Source: UBA3102 sp964413055 (GTDB lineage Bacteria > Bacillota > Desulfotomaculia > Desulfotomaculales > Pelotomaculaceae). Taken from it: DNA of 64,000 bases. This document shows, one piece after another, positions 1-9,050 of the stretch; position 1 is the first letter of the stretch; each line of letters begins with the position of its first letter. The position numbers and the translations under genes were made by a program. The DNA lies in NCBI GenBank assembly GCA_964413055.1, contig CAYPRB010000008.1, positions 62,001 through 126,000 of the forward strand, written 5' to 3'. A model generated the notes under the pieces. It saw only the letters and a program-made list of their open reading frames with translations. It made no database searches and had not been told where the DNA came from.

Positions 1-1
1 C

Positions 2-787
2 CTTGTTCAATCCGGGTCGGACGGACTGATTGTGGCCGGTACTACGGGAGAATCCCCGACACTGTCCAAAGAAGAGAAGGCCGAACTTTTCAGGGTAGTA
101 GTGGAAGAAGTGGGGGGCAAGGCCGTGGTTTTGGCCGGTACTGGAGGAAATGCTACTCATGAAAGTATTGCCCTGACCCAGGTCGCACAAAAAGCCGGGG
201 TAGACGGGGTTATGTTGGTAGCGCCTTATTATAATAAACCTTCGCAGGAGGGTTTATATCAACATTTTAAAAAGGTAGCGGAAAGTACGGAGCTTCCCGT
301 GATGCTGTATAATGTTCCCGGAAGAACTTCGGTAAATATATTACCTCAGACGGTAGTGAGGCTGTCGCAGTTGGAAAATATTGTTGCTATTAAAGAAGCT
401 GGCGGTAAAATGGATCAGGTAAGTGAACTATGCCGATTGTTGCCGGAGCATTTTGCCGTATACAGCGGAGATGACTCTCATACTCTACCGGTATTAGCAC
501 TGGGAGGTAAGGGAGTTGTCAGCGTTGCCGCCCATCTGGCAGCAAAAAGGATAAAAGAAATGATTTATGCCTACACCTCGGGCAATACCACCCTGGCTGC
601 CGGAACGCACTTGGAGCTGTTTCCGTTATTTAGAGGAATGTTCGTTGCTCCCAATCCAGTTTCTGTTAAAACCGCTTTAAACATGCTTGGATGGCAGGTT
701 GGCAGGCCCCGCCTGCCTCTGGTGGAAGCTTCGGCGGGTGAAAAAAAATTAATCAAAAACCTTCTGGAAGATATGAAAATTTTTTAA
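2..787 (+). CDS. dapA: 4-hydroxy-tetrahydrodipicolinate synthase (DapA), 5'-truncated
   Basis: The gene runs in from the left edge; the frame is open from base 2, so the GTG at 32 is internal. DapA condenses pyruvate with aspartate semialdehyde in the lysine/diaminopimelate pathway (cytoplasmic, for peptidoglycan and spore dipicolinate). Visible family landmarks are the AGTTGESPTL pyruvate-binding loop, the catalytic tyrosine in LYNVPGRTS (about residue 93 counted from base 32) and the Schiff-base lysine in VAIKEAGG (about residue 121). Only the N-terminal few dozen residues are missing. It sits upstream of RNase J, as in the Bacillus dapA–rnjB–tepA–ylzJ–spoIIIE order. No clear terminator follows. 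Confidence 0.95.
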   Translation, partial: LVQSGSDGLIVAGTTGESPTLSKEEKAELFRVVVEEVGGKAVVLAGTGGNATHESIALTQVAQKAGVDGVMLVAPYYNKPSQEGLYQHFKKVAESTELPVMLYNVPGRTSVNILPQTVVRLSQLENIVAIKEAGGKMDQVSELCRLLPEHFAVYSGDDSHTLPVLALGGKGVVSVAAHLAAKRIKEMIYAYTSGNTTLAAGTHLELFPLFRGMFVAPNPVSVKTALNMLGWQVGRPRLPLVEASAGEKKLIKNLLEDMKIF

Positions 788-841
788 ATTTACAGATATT
801 TTCAGGTTTTATGGCCTTTGGAAAGTAAATATAAAAATAAG

Positions 842-870
842 TTGTGAAGGGTTATAAAATGCAGTATAAT
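842..870 (+). promoter_or_regulatory. sigma-A type promoter for the RNase J gene
   Basis: TTGTGA (842–847), a 17-base spacer and TATAAT (865–870). Transcription would start near 877 and give a leader of about 120 nt before the TTG start at 999. I see no recognisable riboswitch in that leader or in the rest of the dapA–rnj gap. Confidence 0.6.
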
Positions 871-998
871 TAATTTTAGTTTATAGAACGGCTTTCCTAA
901 ACCCAGAAGTCAATTTAATGTTTTCCCACCTTCTCCTAAACTTACTCACCAGTTGTGGTTACTAAATGCAGTTTATTCACGGGATAGGAGGTGTGAAT

Positions 999-2663
999 TT
1001 GTCTAAAGAACAAAAATTGTCCCTCATTCCCCTGGGGGGGCTGGGGGAAATCGGAAAAAACATGATGGTGGTGAGATTTGGGGAAAATATTTTAATCATT
1101 GACTGCGGGTTAATGTTCCCGGAAGAGGAAATGCTGGGAATAGATGTGGTTATTCCGGATATTACTTATCTGTTGGAAAACCGTGAAATAATACGTGGGA
1201 TTGTGCTTACCCACGGGCACGAAGACCATATAGGGGCCCTTCCCTATGTACTGCGCCAGATCAATGTCCCTGTTTACGGGACAAAACTCACCTTGGGTTT
1301 GCTGCAGGGTAAATTAAAAGAACAAAATATGATTAATAACACGGCCTTGCATACGGTGAAACCTAGAGACAGCGTTCGTATCGGCCCGTTTAAAGTTGAA
1401 TTCATCAGAGTTTCGCACAGTATTCCAGACTCAGTGGCAATAGCAGTTCATACGCCATTGGGTGTAGTATTTCATACGGGTGATTTCAAGATCGACCAAA
1501 CCCCGGTTGACGGGCAGGTGACTGATTTTCAACGCTTGGCTCAGTTGGGAGAAAAGGGCATTCTGGTCTTGCTCTCCGATAGTACCAATGTGGAAAGAAC
1601 GGGTTACACAATGTCCGAAAGAGTTGTGGGAAATTCGTTCGATGAAACTTTCCGCCAGGCTAAAGAACGGATAATTATTGCTTCTTTCGCTTCAAATGTG
1701 CACCGGCTTCAACAGGCCATTCAGACTGCCTACAGGCACGGTCGCAAGGTTGCCGTGGTTGGCAGGAGCATGGTTAACGTGGTCAATATTGCATATGAGT
1801 TGGGGTATCTCAATATCCCACCCGGAGTTTTGATTGAACTGGATGAGGCCAACCGCCTGCCCAGAAACCGGGTGGTTATTCTGACTACCGGCAGTCAGGG
1901 TGAACCTATGTCGGCTTTAACGCGGATGGCTTTATCAGACCACAGGCAGGTGGAAATACTTCCTGGTGATACTATTATAATTTCCGCGACACCGATTCCC
2001 GGCAATGAAAAGCTGGTGGCGAGAATTGTCGACCAATTGTTTAAACATGGTGCGCAGGTAATGTATGAAGCGTTTTCCGGTATTCATGTGTCGGGTCATC
2101 CCAGTCAGGAAGAACTTAAGCTGATGATCAATTTAGTACGCCCGAAGTTTTTCGTGCCGGTACACGGTGAGTACCGGATGTTGATCAGGCATGCCGAATT
2201 GGCTAGGGACGTAGGAGTGGTACCGGAAAATATTTTCGTGGCGGAAAACGGTCAGGTGTTGGAATTTACCCGCCGAAAAGGACGTATGACCAATCGGGTT
2301 GCGGCAGGCAAGGTACTGGTGGACGGGCTTGGGGTTGGAGATGTGGGGAATATAGTTTTAAGAGACCGCAAACTTCTATCCCAGGATGGTATCATGATAA
2401 TAGTTGTTACCATTAATCGTGAAACCGGTTTGGTAGTCGCCGGACCAGATATTGTATCAAGAGGATTTGTATACGTGCGTGAATCGGAAGAACTGTTGGA
2501 AGAGGCAAAAATAAAAGTTAAGTGTGCCCTCGATAAATGTTCAGATAAGGGTGTCTCAGAATGGTCAGCGATTAAATCCCAGGTAAGAGAGTCTTTAGGA
2601 AAGTTTCTATATGAAAAAACCAGGAGAAGGCCTATGATTTTACCAATCATCATGGAAATATAA
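999..2663 (+). CDS. rnj: Ribonuclease J (metallo-beta-lactamase/beta-CASP family)
   Basis: A 554-residue cytoplasmic RNase with 5'-3' exo- and endonuclease activity in mRNA decay and rRNA maturation. The metallo-beta-lactamase zinc motif HGHEDHIG lies near residue 73, followed by the beta-CASP domain (STNVERTGYT, TTGSQGEPMSAL) and a late HVSGHPSQEEL motif; the length matches RnjA/RnjB. A longer frame from ATG 966 is possible, but AGGAGG at 986–991 is correctly spaced only for TTG 999, giving the usual MSKEQKLSLIPLGGLGEIG start. Its position between dapA and tepA matches Bacillus rnjB; from sequence alone I do not separate the A and B paralogues. RNase Y is also in this window (19.9 kb). Confidence 0.95.
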   Translation: MSKEQKLSLIPLGGLGEIGKNMMVVRFGENILIIDCGLMFPEEEMLGIDVVIPDITYLLENREIIRGIVLTHGHEDHIGALPYVLRQINVPVYGTKLTLGLLQGKLKEQNMINNTALHTVKPRDSVRIGPFKVEFIRVSHSIPDSVAIAVHTPLGVVFHTGDFKIDQTPVDGQVTDFQRLAQLGEKGILVLLSDSTNVERTGYTMSERVVGNSFDETFRQAKERIIIASFASNVHRLQQAIQTAYRHGRKVAVVGRSMVNVVNIAYELGYLNIPPGVLIELDEANRLPRNRVVILTTGSQGEPMSALTRMALSDHRQVEILPGDTIIISATPIPGNEKLVARIVDQLFKHGAQVMYEAFSGIHVSGHPSQEELKLMINLVRPKFFVPVHGEYRMLIRHAELARDVGVVPENIFVAENGQVLEFTRRKGRMTNRVAAGKVLVDGLGVGDVGNIVLRDRKLLSQDGIMIIVVTINRETGLVVAGPDIVSRGFVYVRESEELLEEAKIKVKCALDKCSDKGVSEWSAIKSQVRESLGKFLYEKTRRRPMILPIIMEI

Positions 2664-2724
2664 AAAAATTACAGGATATATTGAGGTTACCGAAAAACCT
2701 ATTTATATTCGGGTGTAGTTTTAT

Positions 2725-2766
2725 AAAAAACCAGGAGTAAGGACAATGGTCATGCTTCTGGTTTTT
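2725..2766 (+). terminator. Possible intrinsic terminator after the RNase J gene
   Basis: AAAAACCAG pairs with CTGGTTTTT around a loop of more than 20 nt, ending in a short T run. The long loop makes this weaker than the other terminators in the window. Confidence 0.35.
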
Positions 2767-2804
2767 ATCATTTTGAATCTAATTGCCTTAGTATTCCAGT
2801 AGCT

Positions 2805-2948
2805 TTTGCAAAACATTAAGATTGCGTGTTTACTAACAGGCACAGTGTCCTTGATATCGGAAAAGCCCACATCGTAACTGTTTTTGGAACATCGTATTCA
2901 ATATTGTCCGTGGGTTCCATGGTACAACGCATGAATCCGCTGGTTTAA
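2805..2948 (-). pseudogene. Possible decayed coding remnant
   Basis: On the minus strand one frame reads SGFMRCTMEPTDNIEYDV then PKTVTMWAF (about 2945–2865), then must shift to SDIKDTVPVSKHA, and shift again to NVLQKLLEY followed by a stop near 2796. The three pieces join smoothly only if two small indels are assumed. This looks like the C-terminal end of a lost protein whose family I do not recognise. It lies just downstream of the AT-rich orphan gene on the same strand, so both may come from one past insertion. Chance coding-like sequence is the alternative. Confidence 0.25.
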
Positions 2949-2951
2949 AGA

Positions 2952-3371
2952 TTACTGTTTAATATCCTCATTAAACAATTTTTGAATATAGCCATAATCA
3001 ATGCTTTCTGAACTATCTCGGTAAAAGAATGGATCTTTTCGGATAGTATTACTTGAATTTATAATAAATTTTTTATAAATATTACCATTAGAATTATAGA
3101 TTGTTGTTCTATAAGAATAGCCCATATAACCTAATGAGATCTTTTCTTTTTTGAGAGATATTTCATTGAGATTTGTAATGATATGGTTAATATCAGTTGT
3201 GTCTTTTATTGTAATTGATTTTCCCGTATTACCATTAAAGATTTCGATTTTAGATACCTCTGACGGTGCGATGTTGGTGATTAAGGAAGAAGAATTCCAC
3301 CAAATTATACTTCCAATAATACCAACAGTAATGACACATAGTATTCCAATAAGTACGTTAATGTTTTGCAC
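2952..3371 (-). CDS. Small membrane-anchored protein of unknown function
   Basis: 139 residues from a GTG start with AGGAGTG a few bases upstream. Residues about 5–25 form one hydrophobic helix (VLIGILCVITVGIIGSII), followed by a hydrophilic, Asn/Ile/Lys-rich domain with alternating beta-strand-like stretches, probably exported and membrane-anchored; there is no lipobox cysteine. I do not recognise the family. Codon use is clearly more AT-rich than its neighbours and the gene opposes a conserved syntenic block (dapA–rnj–tepA–ylzJ–spoIIIE), so it is probably a recent acquisition. A coding-like remnant lies directly downstream. Confidence 0.65.
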   Translation of the reverse strand: MQNINVLIGILCVITVGIIGSIIWWNSSSLITNIAPSEVSKIEIFNGNTGKSITIKDTTDINHIITNLNEISLKKEKISLGYMGYSYRTTIYNSNGNIYKKFIINSSNTIRKDPFFYRDSSESIDYGYIQKLFNEDIKQ

Positions 3372-3601
3372 TTATTTACACTCCTATAAATTTTGATATA
3401 ATAATAATTTTAACTTTTAATACCTTCTTCAAAGAATATTATACTACATTTTATCTGTTCTCTTATCCTGCCAAATACAACACTTAATTTTGCCTTGTCC
3501 AGTATCATTATACCATGTGTATTTTATATTTCTAAAGGAAAGGATACATAATAAAGCTGTCGGCAAAAAATAACCTCTAATGCCTATTGGGAGTGAACAC
3601 A

Positions 3602-4411
3602 GTGAAAAATACTAATTACAACCCCGATCCGGCAATATTTCCTTACCATCCCGTGCCGGATAAAAATCCAGAACCCGAAAGGAGAGAAGCTCCGCGGCGT
3701 ATTGAAGAACCTGAAAAGGATCCCGGGCCTGGTAAAAAAATTACGGGTAAAACCAAAAGTGGTATGGAAGCGATGAAAGAAATGGGGTCAACCCAAATTC
3801 CGGAGGTAAAAAGCAATATTCATTGCCTGACCATTATAGGCCAAATCGAAGGTCACCTGACGCTTCCGCCCCAAAACAAAACCACCAAGTACGAGCATAT
3901 GATCCCGCAGTTGGTGGCATTGGAACAAGCGCAGGAGATTGAAGGAATATTGATCATTCTGAATACTGTGGGCGGAGACGTAGAAGCCGGATTGGCCATG
4001 GCGGAAATGATCGCCGGCATGTCCAAACCCACCGTTTCGGTGGTGCTTGGTGGCGGACATTCCATCGGTGTACCGATTGCAGTGGGGGCAAAGTATTCCT
4101 TTATAACCGATACCGCCAGCATGACGATCCACCCCATTCGTCTTAACGGGCTGGTAATAGGTGTGCCACAGACTTATGAATATCTTGATAAAATGCAGGA
4201 CAGAGTGGTTAGGTTTGTCACCGGTCATTCCAGGATATCGGAGGAAGAGTACCGGGATTTAATGTTTCGTACCGGTGAACTGGCCAGAGACATCGGGACC
4301 GTATTAATAGGCAAAGAGGCTGTAGACATCGGATTGATTAATGCGGTAGGAGGGATTGGTGATGCAGTAAATAAAATCAATGAAATGATCAAAGAATGGA
4401 AAGGTGAATAG
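3602..4411 (+). CDS. tepA: ClpP-like serine protease, TepA/YmfB family
   Basis: A ClpP/crotonase-fold protease (269 residues) of the translocation-enhancing protein TepA family. After a proline-rich, charged N-terminal tail of about 60 residues comes the ClpP core: the oxyanion-hole GGDVEAG, the nucleophilic serine in GGGHSIGVP (about residue 154) and the catalytic histidine in MTIHPIR (about 177), with LINAVGGIGDA near the end. The frame is open from TTG 3587, but GGGAG at 3589–3593 fits GTG 3602 better. TepA proteins act in the cytoplasm without a dedicated Clp ATPase; in Bacillus the gene sits between rnjB and ylzJ exactly as here. Confidence 0.88.
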   Translation: MKNTNYNPDPAIFPYHPVPDKNPEPERREAPRRIEEPEKDPGPGKKITGKTKSGMEAMKEMGSTQIPEVKSNIHCLTIIGQIEGHLTLPPQNKTTKYEHMIPQLVALEQAQEIEGILIILNTVGGDVEAGLAMAEMIAGMSKPTVSVVLGGGHSIGVPIAVGAKYSFITDTASMTIHPIRLNGLVIGVPQTYEYLDKMQDRVVRFVTGHSRISEEEYRDLMFRTGELARDIGTVLIGKEAVDIGLINAVGGIGDAVNKINEMIKEWKGE

Positions 4412-4429
4412 AAATGGAGGTGACCTTAA

Positions 4430-4642
4430 ATGATTATCTATACACCAGTGCCGCTGGAACTTGTGTTGGAAGGTTTTGATACTACAAAATATCCTGAATA
4501 TAAGGAGATTGAATATAAAGGAGTTTCCATGCTGGTGGAGGATACCGGTTTCGGAAAGAGAAAAATAATTAAGTTGCTAAGCACAAACCCATTTGATTAT
4601 TTAAAAGCCGAATTGTCACCAGGAAATATCATTGACGGTTAA
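4430..4642 (+). CDS. ylzJ: YlzJ-like protein
   Basis: A 70-residue protein matching the YlzJ family by its MIIYTPVPLELVLEG opening and by position between tepA and spoIIIE. Its function is unknown; it has no transmembrane segment. ATG 4430 has GGAGGTGA about 7 bases upstream, and the gene lies 18 bases after tepA, so the two are likely cotranscribed. A strong terminator begins at the stop codon. Confidence 0.85.
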   Translation: MIIYTPVPLELVLEGFDTTKYPEYKEIEYKGVSMLVEDTGFGKRKIIKLLSTNPFDYLKAELSPGNIIDG

Positions 4643-4680
4643 ACAACTCCCGGATTTTACCGGGAGTTGTTTTATTATAT
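4642..4680 (+). terminator. Intrinsic terminator after ylzJ
   Basis: AACAACTCCCGG and CCGGGAGTTGTT form a perfect 12-bp stem with a six-base loop, followed by TTTATTATATTTT. Confidence 0.92.
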
Positions 4681-4688
4681 TTTAGACC

Positions 4689-4697
4689 GGTCGGTTT
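4689..4697 (+). promoter_or_regulatory. Extended -10 promoter for uppP
   Basis: TGCTATAAT matches the extended -10 element (TGnTATAAT). The best -35 candidate, TTGTTT at 4667, has a poor 19-base spacer, so the TG motif probably compensates. The ATG at 4696 lies inside this -10 box and cannot be the start codon of a message made here. Confidence 0.6.
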
Positions 4698-4737
4698 GTG
4701 CTATAATGATAAAAGTGAAACCGGGGGTGTTGATATA

Positions 4738-5526
4738 TTGACGGTGTTTCAGGCGCTTGTGTTAGGTGTAGTTCAGGGTTTAGGGGAATTTTTGCCAATT
4801 TCCAGTTCTGCTCACCTGGTTCTTGTCCCTTGGATTATGGGTTGGGCGTACAGTGGGATTACTTTTGATGTAGCCCTGCACATGGGGACATTGGTTTCTG
4901 TGGTGGCTTTTTTTGGGAAAGATTGGCTGGCAATTATTGCTAACGCATTAAAGCATGGATTTAAATCCGAGGGTTTATTGTTTTGGTGTATATTGGTTGC
5001 CACTATACCCGGAGCAGCGGCAGGTTATTTTTTGGAAGAACAAGCTGAAACCGTTTTCAGGACACCGCTTTTAATCGGTGTGATGCTCATAGTAATGGGA
5101 ATCGTTTTATACTGGGTAGATAAAAAAGCCAAAACAAGAAAGGACATCAAAGGCTTGTCTCTGGCAGACAGTTTGTTGGTGGGGTTTTCCCAGGCGCTTG
5201 CCATTATTCCCGGGGTATCACGTTCCGGGGCAACTATGACTGCAGCAAGGGCGCTTGGATTTACACGTAAAGAAGCAGCGCGGTTTTCTTTCTTGCTCGC
5301 TACACCGATCATTATTGGAGCGGGATTGTATAAAATAAAAGATATTGCCCCGGGCGACATTAATGTTGCTTTCATAACCGGTGTAATATCTTCAGCAGTG
5401 GTAGGTTTTATCGCGATTGCTTTCCTGCTTAGGTACGTGGCTGAAAGGAGTTTTGCCGTGTTTGCCTGGTACCGTATGGTTTTGGGTTTATCGGTAATTA
5501 TACTTTCCCTGGCCAGGGGGCTTTAA
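4738..5526 (+). CDS. uppP: Undecaprenyl-diphosphatase (UppP/BacA)
   Basis: An integral membrane phosphatase (262 residues) that recycles undecaprenyl diphosphate to the monophosphate carrier used for cell-wall synthesis; it also confers bacitracin tolerance. Both family motifs are present: QGLGEFLPISSSAHL near the N-terminus and PGVSRSGATM around residue 160, with about eight hydrophobic segments. TTG 4738 is chosen because GGGGGTG precedes it by about 10 bases and the upstream ATG 4696 overlaps the promoter. It is a single-gene unit between terminators. Confidence 0.93.
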   Translation: MTVFQALVLGVVQGLGEFLPISSSAHLVLVPWIMGWAYSGITFDVALHMGTLVSVVAFFGKDWLAIIANALKHGFKSEGLLFWCILVATIPGAAAGYFLEEQAETVFRTPLLIGVMLIVMGIVLYWVDKKAKTRKDIKGLSLADSLLVGFSQALAIIPGVSRSGATMTAARALGFTRKEAARFSFLLATPIIIGAGLYKIKDIAPGDINVAFITGVISSAVVGFIAIAFLLRYVAERSFAVFAWYRMVLGLSVIILSLARGL

Positions 5527-5555
5527 ATTTCATGAAATAAATTATTCCTTTTAAT

Positions 5556-5583
5556 ACCCCTCATAAACAAAGGGGGTTTTTTT
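5556..5583 (+). terminator. Intrinsic terminator after uppP
   Basis: ACCCCT pairs with AGGGGGT across a loop of about nine bases, followed by seven T residues. Confidence 0.7.
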
Positions 5584-5640
5584 ATGCCATTAAAAGGATA
5601 AATGGTAATAACTGTAGTATACTATTTTTGGAGGTTAAAT

Positions 5641-7890
5641 ATGGTAATACTAAAAAAGCTCAATGATGAAATTAAAAGCGAAATATTAGGGATAGTTTTG
5701 GCGGTTTTGGGTATTTTGGGTATATTCAGCCTTTTTTATCCTTATTCCGGATTAATAAGCAGTTTTGTTTGCGGCTTTCTAAAAAGTACTGCCGGAGAAG
5801 GAAGGTATCTGCCGCCTGTACTGCTAATTCTGGTTGGAGTCAGATTGGTAAGCAAACGCAACCGGATCGTGGTTTCTGAAAGAATGTACGGAGTTGTGCT
5901 TTTATGTCTGGTGGCCCTTTCTTTTTTTCATTTAATAATTCCTCTGGAAGATTCTTTTAGTGTAGGTGCTGCCGGTGACGGCGGGGGATTAATTGGGGCC
6001 CTGATTAGTTATATTCTTAGAAAATCATTTGGTATTTTCGGTACCTATATTATTTTGTCGGCTGCCGGTCTTGTGGCCGTGCTGCTTTTAACCAACCGGT
6101 CCCTTACTGCCCTTACTGGTAAATTGATCGGTAAAATACGGGAAGTTTTTAAAAAAGGCTATCAAAGTATGACAGGTTTTCTCTTCACTGAAGTAGAAGA
6201 AGACGAACAGGAAAATAATTTTCATTCTCCTGTTATTATCGACCATGAAGGAGAGCAAATTACCATATTAGAAACACTGCCGGCAGCAAGAAAACAATTT
6301 AAAGATGATCGTAATAGTTTAAATAACTCTAAAATAATAAAAAAAAAGGAAAAAGTTCCTAAAGTTAAAATTTTTGATAATAGTTTTAATAAAATTCAAG
6401 ATAATGATCAAATTATATTACCACCAGCATTAAACCAGGAACGATTGTCGGAAAAACCTGCCTTTAAACTACCTTCTCTGTCTATTCTATCCCGACCGTA
6501 CCGGGTGAAAAATGTTCGTTTTAATAAAGACATCAGCGAAAACATCCGTATTCTTGAGGAGACGATGAAAAGTTTTGGTGTCAAGGCGAAAGTTATTCAA
6601 GTTTCCAGGGGGCCGGCAATAACCCGGTACGAAATTCAACCTCCATCAGGAGTGAAGGTAAGTCGTATAGTAAGTTTAGCCGATGATATTGCTCTTTCAA
6701 TGGCTGCTCCCGGGGTCCGGATAGAAGCACCTATTCCGGGAAAGGCAGCAGTTGGGATTGAAGTCCCGAACCGGGAGATTTCAAAGGTACATTTGCGGGA
6801 ACTGCTGGAATCACAGGAGTTTACTGGTTCAGGTTCAAAGTTGACTGTCGCCCTGGGTAAAGATATTGCCGGTAATCCGGTAGTAGCGGATTTGGCTAAA
6901 ATGCATCATCTGTTGATCGCGGGAGCTACAGGATCGGGTAAGAGTGTCTGCCTCAACACCTTGATTGCAAGTATTCTTTTCAAGGCCGGACCGGATGAAG
7001 TGAAATTTTTAATAATAGATCCAAAGATGGTCGAGTTAACGACCTATAACGGCATACCCCATTTGACTTCTCCGGTTATAACTGACCCCAAGAAAGCAGC
7101 AGGTGCCTTGCGTTGGGCCGTCAGGGAAATGGAAAACCGCTATGAATTATTCGCTGCGGCAGGAGTTCGGGACATAACCAGATATAACAGGTTAATCAAA
7201 AAGAAAGAAAAAGATAGCGGCAGGAAGCTGTCGCTGATTATAATAATTATTGATGAATTGGCAGATTTGATGATTATTGCGCCTGCTGATGTCGAGGACG
7301 CAGTTTGCAGACTGGCACAGATGGCCAGGGCCGCGGGTATTCACCTGGTGGTGGCTACTCAACGTCCATCAGTGGATGTGATTACGGGACTGATTAAAGC
7401 TAATATTCCTTCAAGAATTTCATTTGCTGTCTCATCTCAAATTGATTCCCGCACTATTTTGGATTTGGCAGGTGCAGAAAAGCTTTTAGGCAAAGGTGAC
7501 ATGTTGTTTTTTCCGGTTAGTGCTTCAAAACCGGTACGGGTTCAAGGTGCTTACCTCTCGGACCGCGAAGTAGAGGATTTGGTTAATTACTTAAAGAAGC
7601 AGGCTGAGCCGGTGTATTATGATCAGATATTAACAGATAACACCAGAGAAGAAGAATACCTGGAGTTGGAAGATGAGTTGTTGCCCAGGGCAGCACATAT
7701 TTTTATAGAGGCGGGCCATGCTTCAATTTCAATGCTTCAAAGAAGGTTACATATAGGATATGCTAGAGCTGCGCGGCTGATTGATATCATGGAAAAGAAG
7801 GGTATAGTGGGTGGATATGAAGGAAGCAAACCCAGAGCGGTTTTAATGACGCTGGAACAATATGACCAGGTTTTTAAGAAGGGTATTTAA
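5641..7890 (+). CDS. spoIIIE: DNA translocase, FtsK/SpoIIIE family
   Basis: A 749-residue septal ATP-driven DNA pump that clears chromosome DNA from the division septum and, in sporulation, moves it into the forespore. About four membrane helices fill the first 180 residues, then a low-complexity charged linker rich in Asn/Lys (about 200–270), then the motor with Walker A GATGSGKS (428–435) and a Walker B stretch IIIIIDELADL, and finally a winged-helix gamma domain (ISMLQRRLHIGYARAARLID) that reads polarity sequences. ATG 5641 follows GGAGG by six bases; the upstream in-frame ATG 5602 has no SD. Neighbours match the Bacillus spoIIIE locus. Confidence 0.93.
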   Translation: MVILKKLNDEIKSEILGIVLAVLGILGIFSLFYPYSGLISSFVCGFLKSTAGEGRYLPPVLLILVGVRLVSKRNRIVVSERMYGVVLLCLVALSFFHLIIPLEDSFSVGAAGDGGGLIGALISYILRKSFGIFGTYIILSAAGLVAVLLLTNRSLTALTGKLIGKIREVFKKGYQSMTGFLFTEVEEDEQENNFHSPVIIDHEGEQITILETLPAARKQFKDDRNSLNNSKIIKKKEKVPKVKIFDNSFNKIQDNDQIILPPALNQERLSEKPAFKLPSLSILSRPYRVKNVRFNKDISENIRILEETMKSFGVKAKVIQVSRGPAITRYEIQPPSGVKVSRIVSLADDIALSMAAPGVRIEAPIPGKAAVGIEVPNREISKVHLRELLESQEFTGSGSKLTVALGKDIAGNPVVADLAKMHHLLIAGATGSGKSVCLNTLIASILFKAGPDEVKFLIIDPKMVELTTYNGIPHLTSPVITDPKKAAGALRWAVREMENRYELFAAAGVRDITRYNRLIKKKEKDSGRKLSLIIIIIDELADLMIIAPADVEDAVCRLAQMARAAGIHLVVATQRPSVDVITGLIKANIPSRISFAVSSQIDSRTILDLAGAEKLLGKGDMLFFPVSASKPVRVQGAYLSDREVEDLVNYLKKQAEPVYYDQILTDNTREEEYLELEDELLPRAAHIFIEAGHASISMLQRRLHIGYARAARLIDIMEKKGIVGGYEGSKPRAVLMTLEQYDQVFKKGI

Positions 7891-7971
7891 TATTCGACTT
7901 AATATATTTTGCTAAAGAGGAAAATCTATAAGATCTTAACATTCATAATTGCGGAAGGTGTGGTCCAAAAA

Positions 7972-9009
7972 TTGATTAAGGAGATTAATATAGAAGAAGC
8001 ACTTAAAATGCAAGACGCTTTACTGATTGATGTGCGTTCTGAACAGGAGTTTTCAGAGGCGACCATACCAGGTGCCATAAATGTTCCATTGCTTAATAAC
8101 CAGGAAAGGGCTGCGGTGGGGAAGGTTTACCGTCAGGAAGGGTATGAGGCCGCTGGAAGATTGGGGTTGGAGCTTGCAGCACCTCAACTTTGCACGAAGG
8201 TTGCATATGTGGATAAAATCATACTTGGTGAAAAAAAATTAATTCTGTTCTGTTGGCGTGGAGGCCAACGCAGCCGGTTTATGGCAACAATTTTTGATGC
8301 TGTAGGTTATAATGTTTTTCGTTTGGCCGGTGGTTATAAATCCTATCGGAGATGTGTGAATGCCTATCTAAGTTCTGAAGGACTAACGCAAAAAGCCGTT
8401 GTTTTATATGGCTTGACGGGAGTCGGAAAAACAAAAGTGCTTAACAGGTTAGCCCAGATGGGTCTCCCGGCATTAGATTTAGAGGGTTTAGCCAGACACA
8501 GGGGTTCGGTATTCGGGAAAATTGGATTGCCCCCTTCACCGTCACAGAAGGATTTTGAAGGCAAGATCGCGAATTTCCTAATGGAAGTTGGCCAAGAGGG
8601 TATTTTTATAGTGGAGTGCGAAAGTAAAAGAGTTGGTAAATTACTGGTTCCAAATCTAATTATTGACTCTATAGAAAAAGGATACCGGGTATTATTATAT
8701 GCTTCTATGAAAAGCCGGGTAGAAAGAATTCAGAAAGAATATACTGCCGGACCTGGTGAGAATATAAAGCTGTTGCAGGATGCAGTATCTTGTTTAGCCA
8801 AAAAAATCGGTCATTCCAAAGTAGAAGAGTTGCAGAGGTCTCTCGAATCAAGGGAATTCTCATATGTTTTTACTTACTTGTTAAAAAATTATTATGACCC
8901 TTTGTATAAGTACCCTGACGTGCCCAGTAAAGAATTTGACTTGTGTGTGAATACCGAAGATATTGAGTATGCGTCAAAAATAATCTATGATTTTGTGGTT
9001 AGCCTTTAA
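7972..9009 (+). CDS. mnmH: tRNA 2-selenouridine synthase (MnmH/SelU)
   Basis: Replaces sulfur in 2-thiouridine at the tRNA wobble position with selenium from selenophosphate, through a geranylated intermediate. The N-terminal rhodanese domain carries the catalytic cysteine in LFCWRGGQRS (about residue 94) and the family signature NNQERAAVGKVY; a P-loop GLTGVGKT follows at about 147–154. The length (345 residues) is normal. The start is uncertain: the frame is open to TTG 7909 with no SD, while TTG 7972 has GGAAGGTGTGG upstream and gives the usual short N-terminus. The gene implies a selenophosphate synthetase (selD) elsewhere. Confidence 0.88.
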   Translation: MIKEINIEEALKMQDALLIDVRSEQEFSEATIPGAINVPLLNNQERAAVGKVYRQEGYEAAGRLGLELAAPQLCTKVAYVDKIILGEKKLILFCWRGGQRSRFMATIFDAVGYNVFRLAGGYKSYRRCVNAYLSSEGLTQKAVVLYGLTGVGKTKVLNRLAQMGLPALDLEGLARHRGSVFGKIGLPPSPSQKDFEGKIANFLMEVGQEGIFIVECESKRVGKLLVPNLIIDSIEKGYRVLLYASMKSRVERIQKEYTAGPGENIKLLQDAVSCLAKKIGHSKVEELQRSLESREFSYVFTYLLKNYYDPLYKYPDVPSKEFDLCVNTEDIEYASKIIYDFVVSL

Positions 9010-9050
9010 AATGACCTGTTTTAAAAGCATATAATGGTGGGGGTGATTTA

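Noticed and set aside
2252..2653. 133-residue minus-strand ORF inside the RNase J gene
   Set aside because: A shadow of a strongly supported gene; no SD and no recognisable motif.
5602..5640. Earlier ATG for spoIIIE
   Set aside because: No SD; GGAGG is spaced correctly only for ATG 5641.
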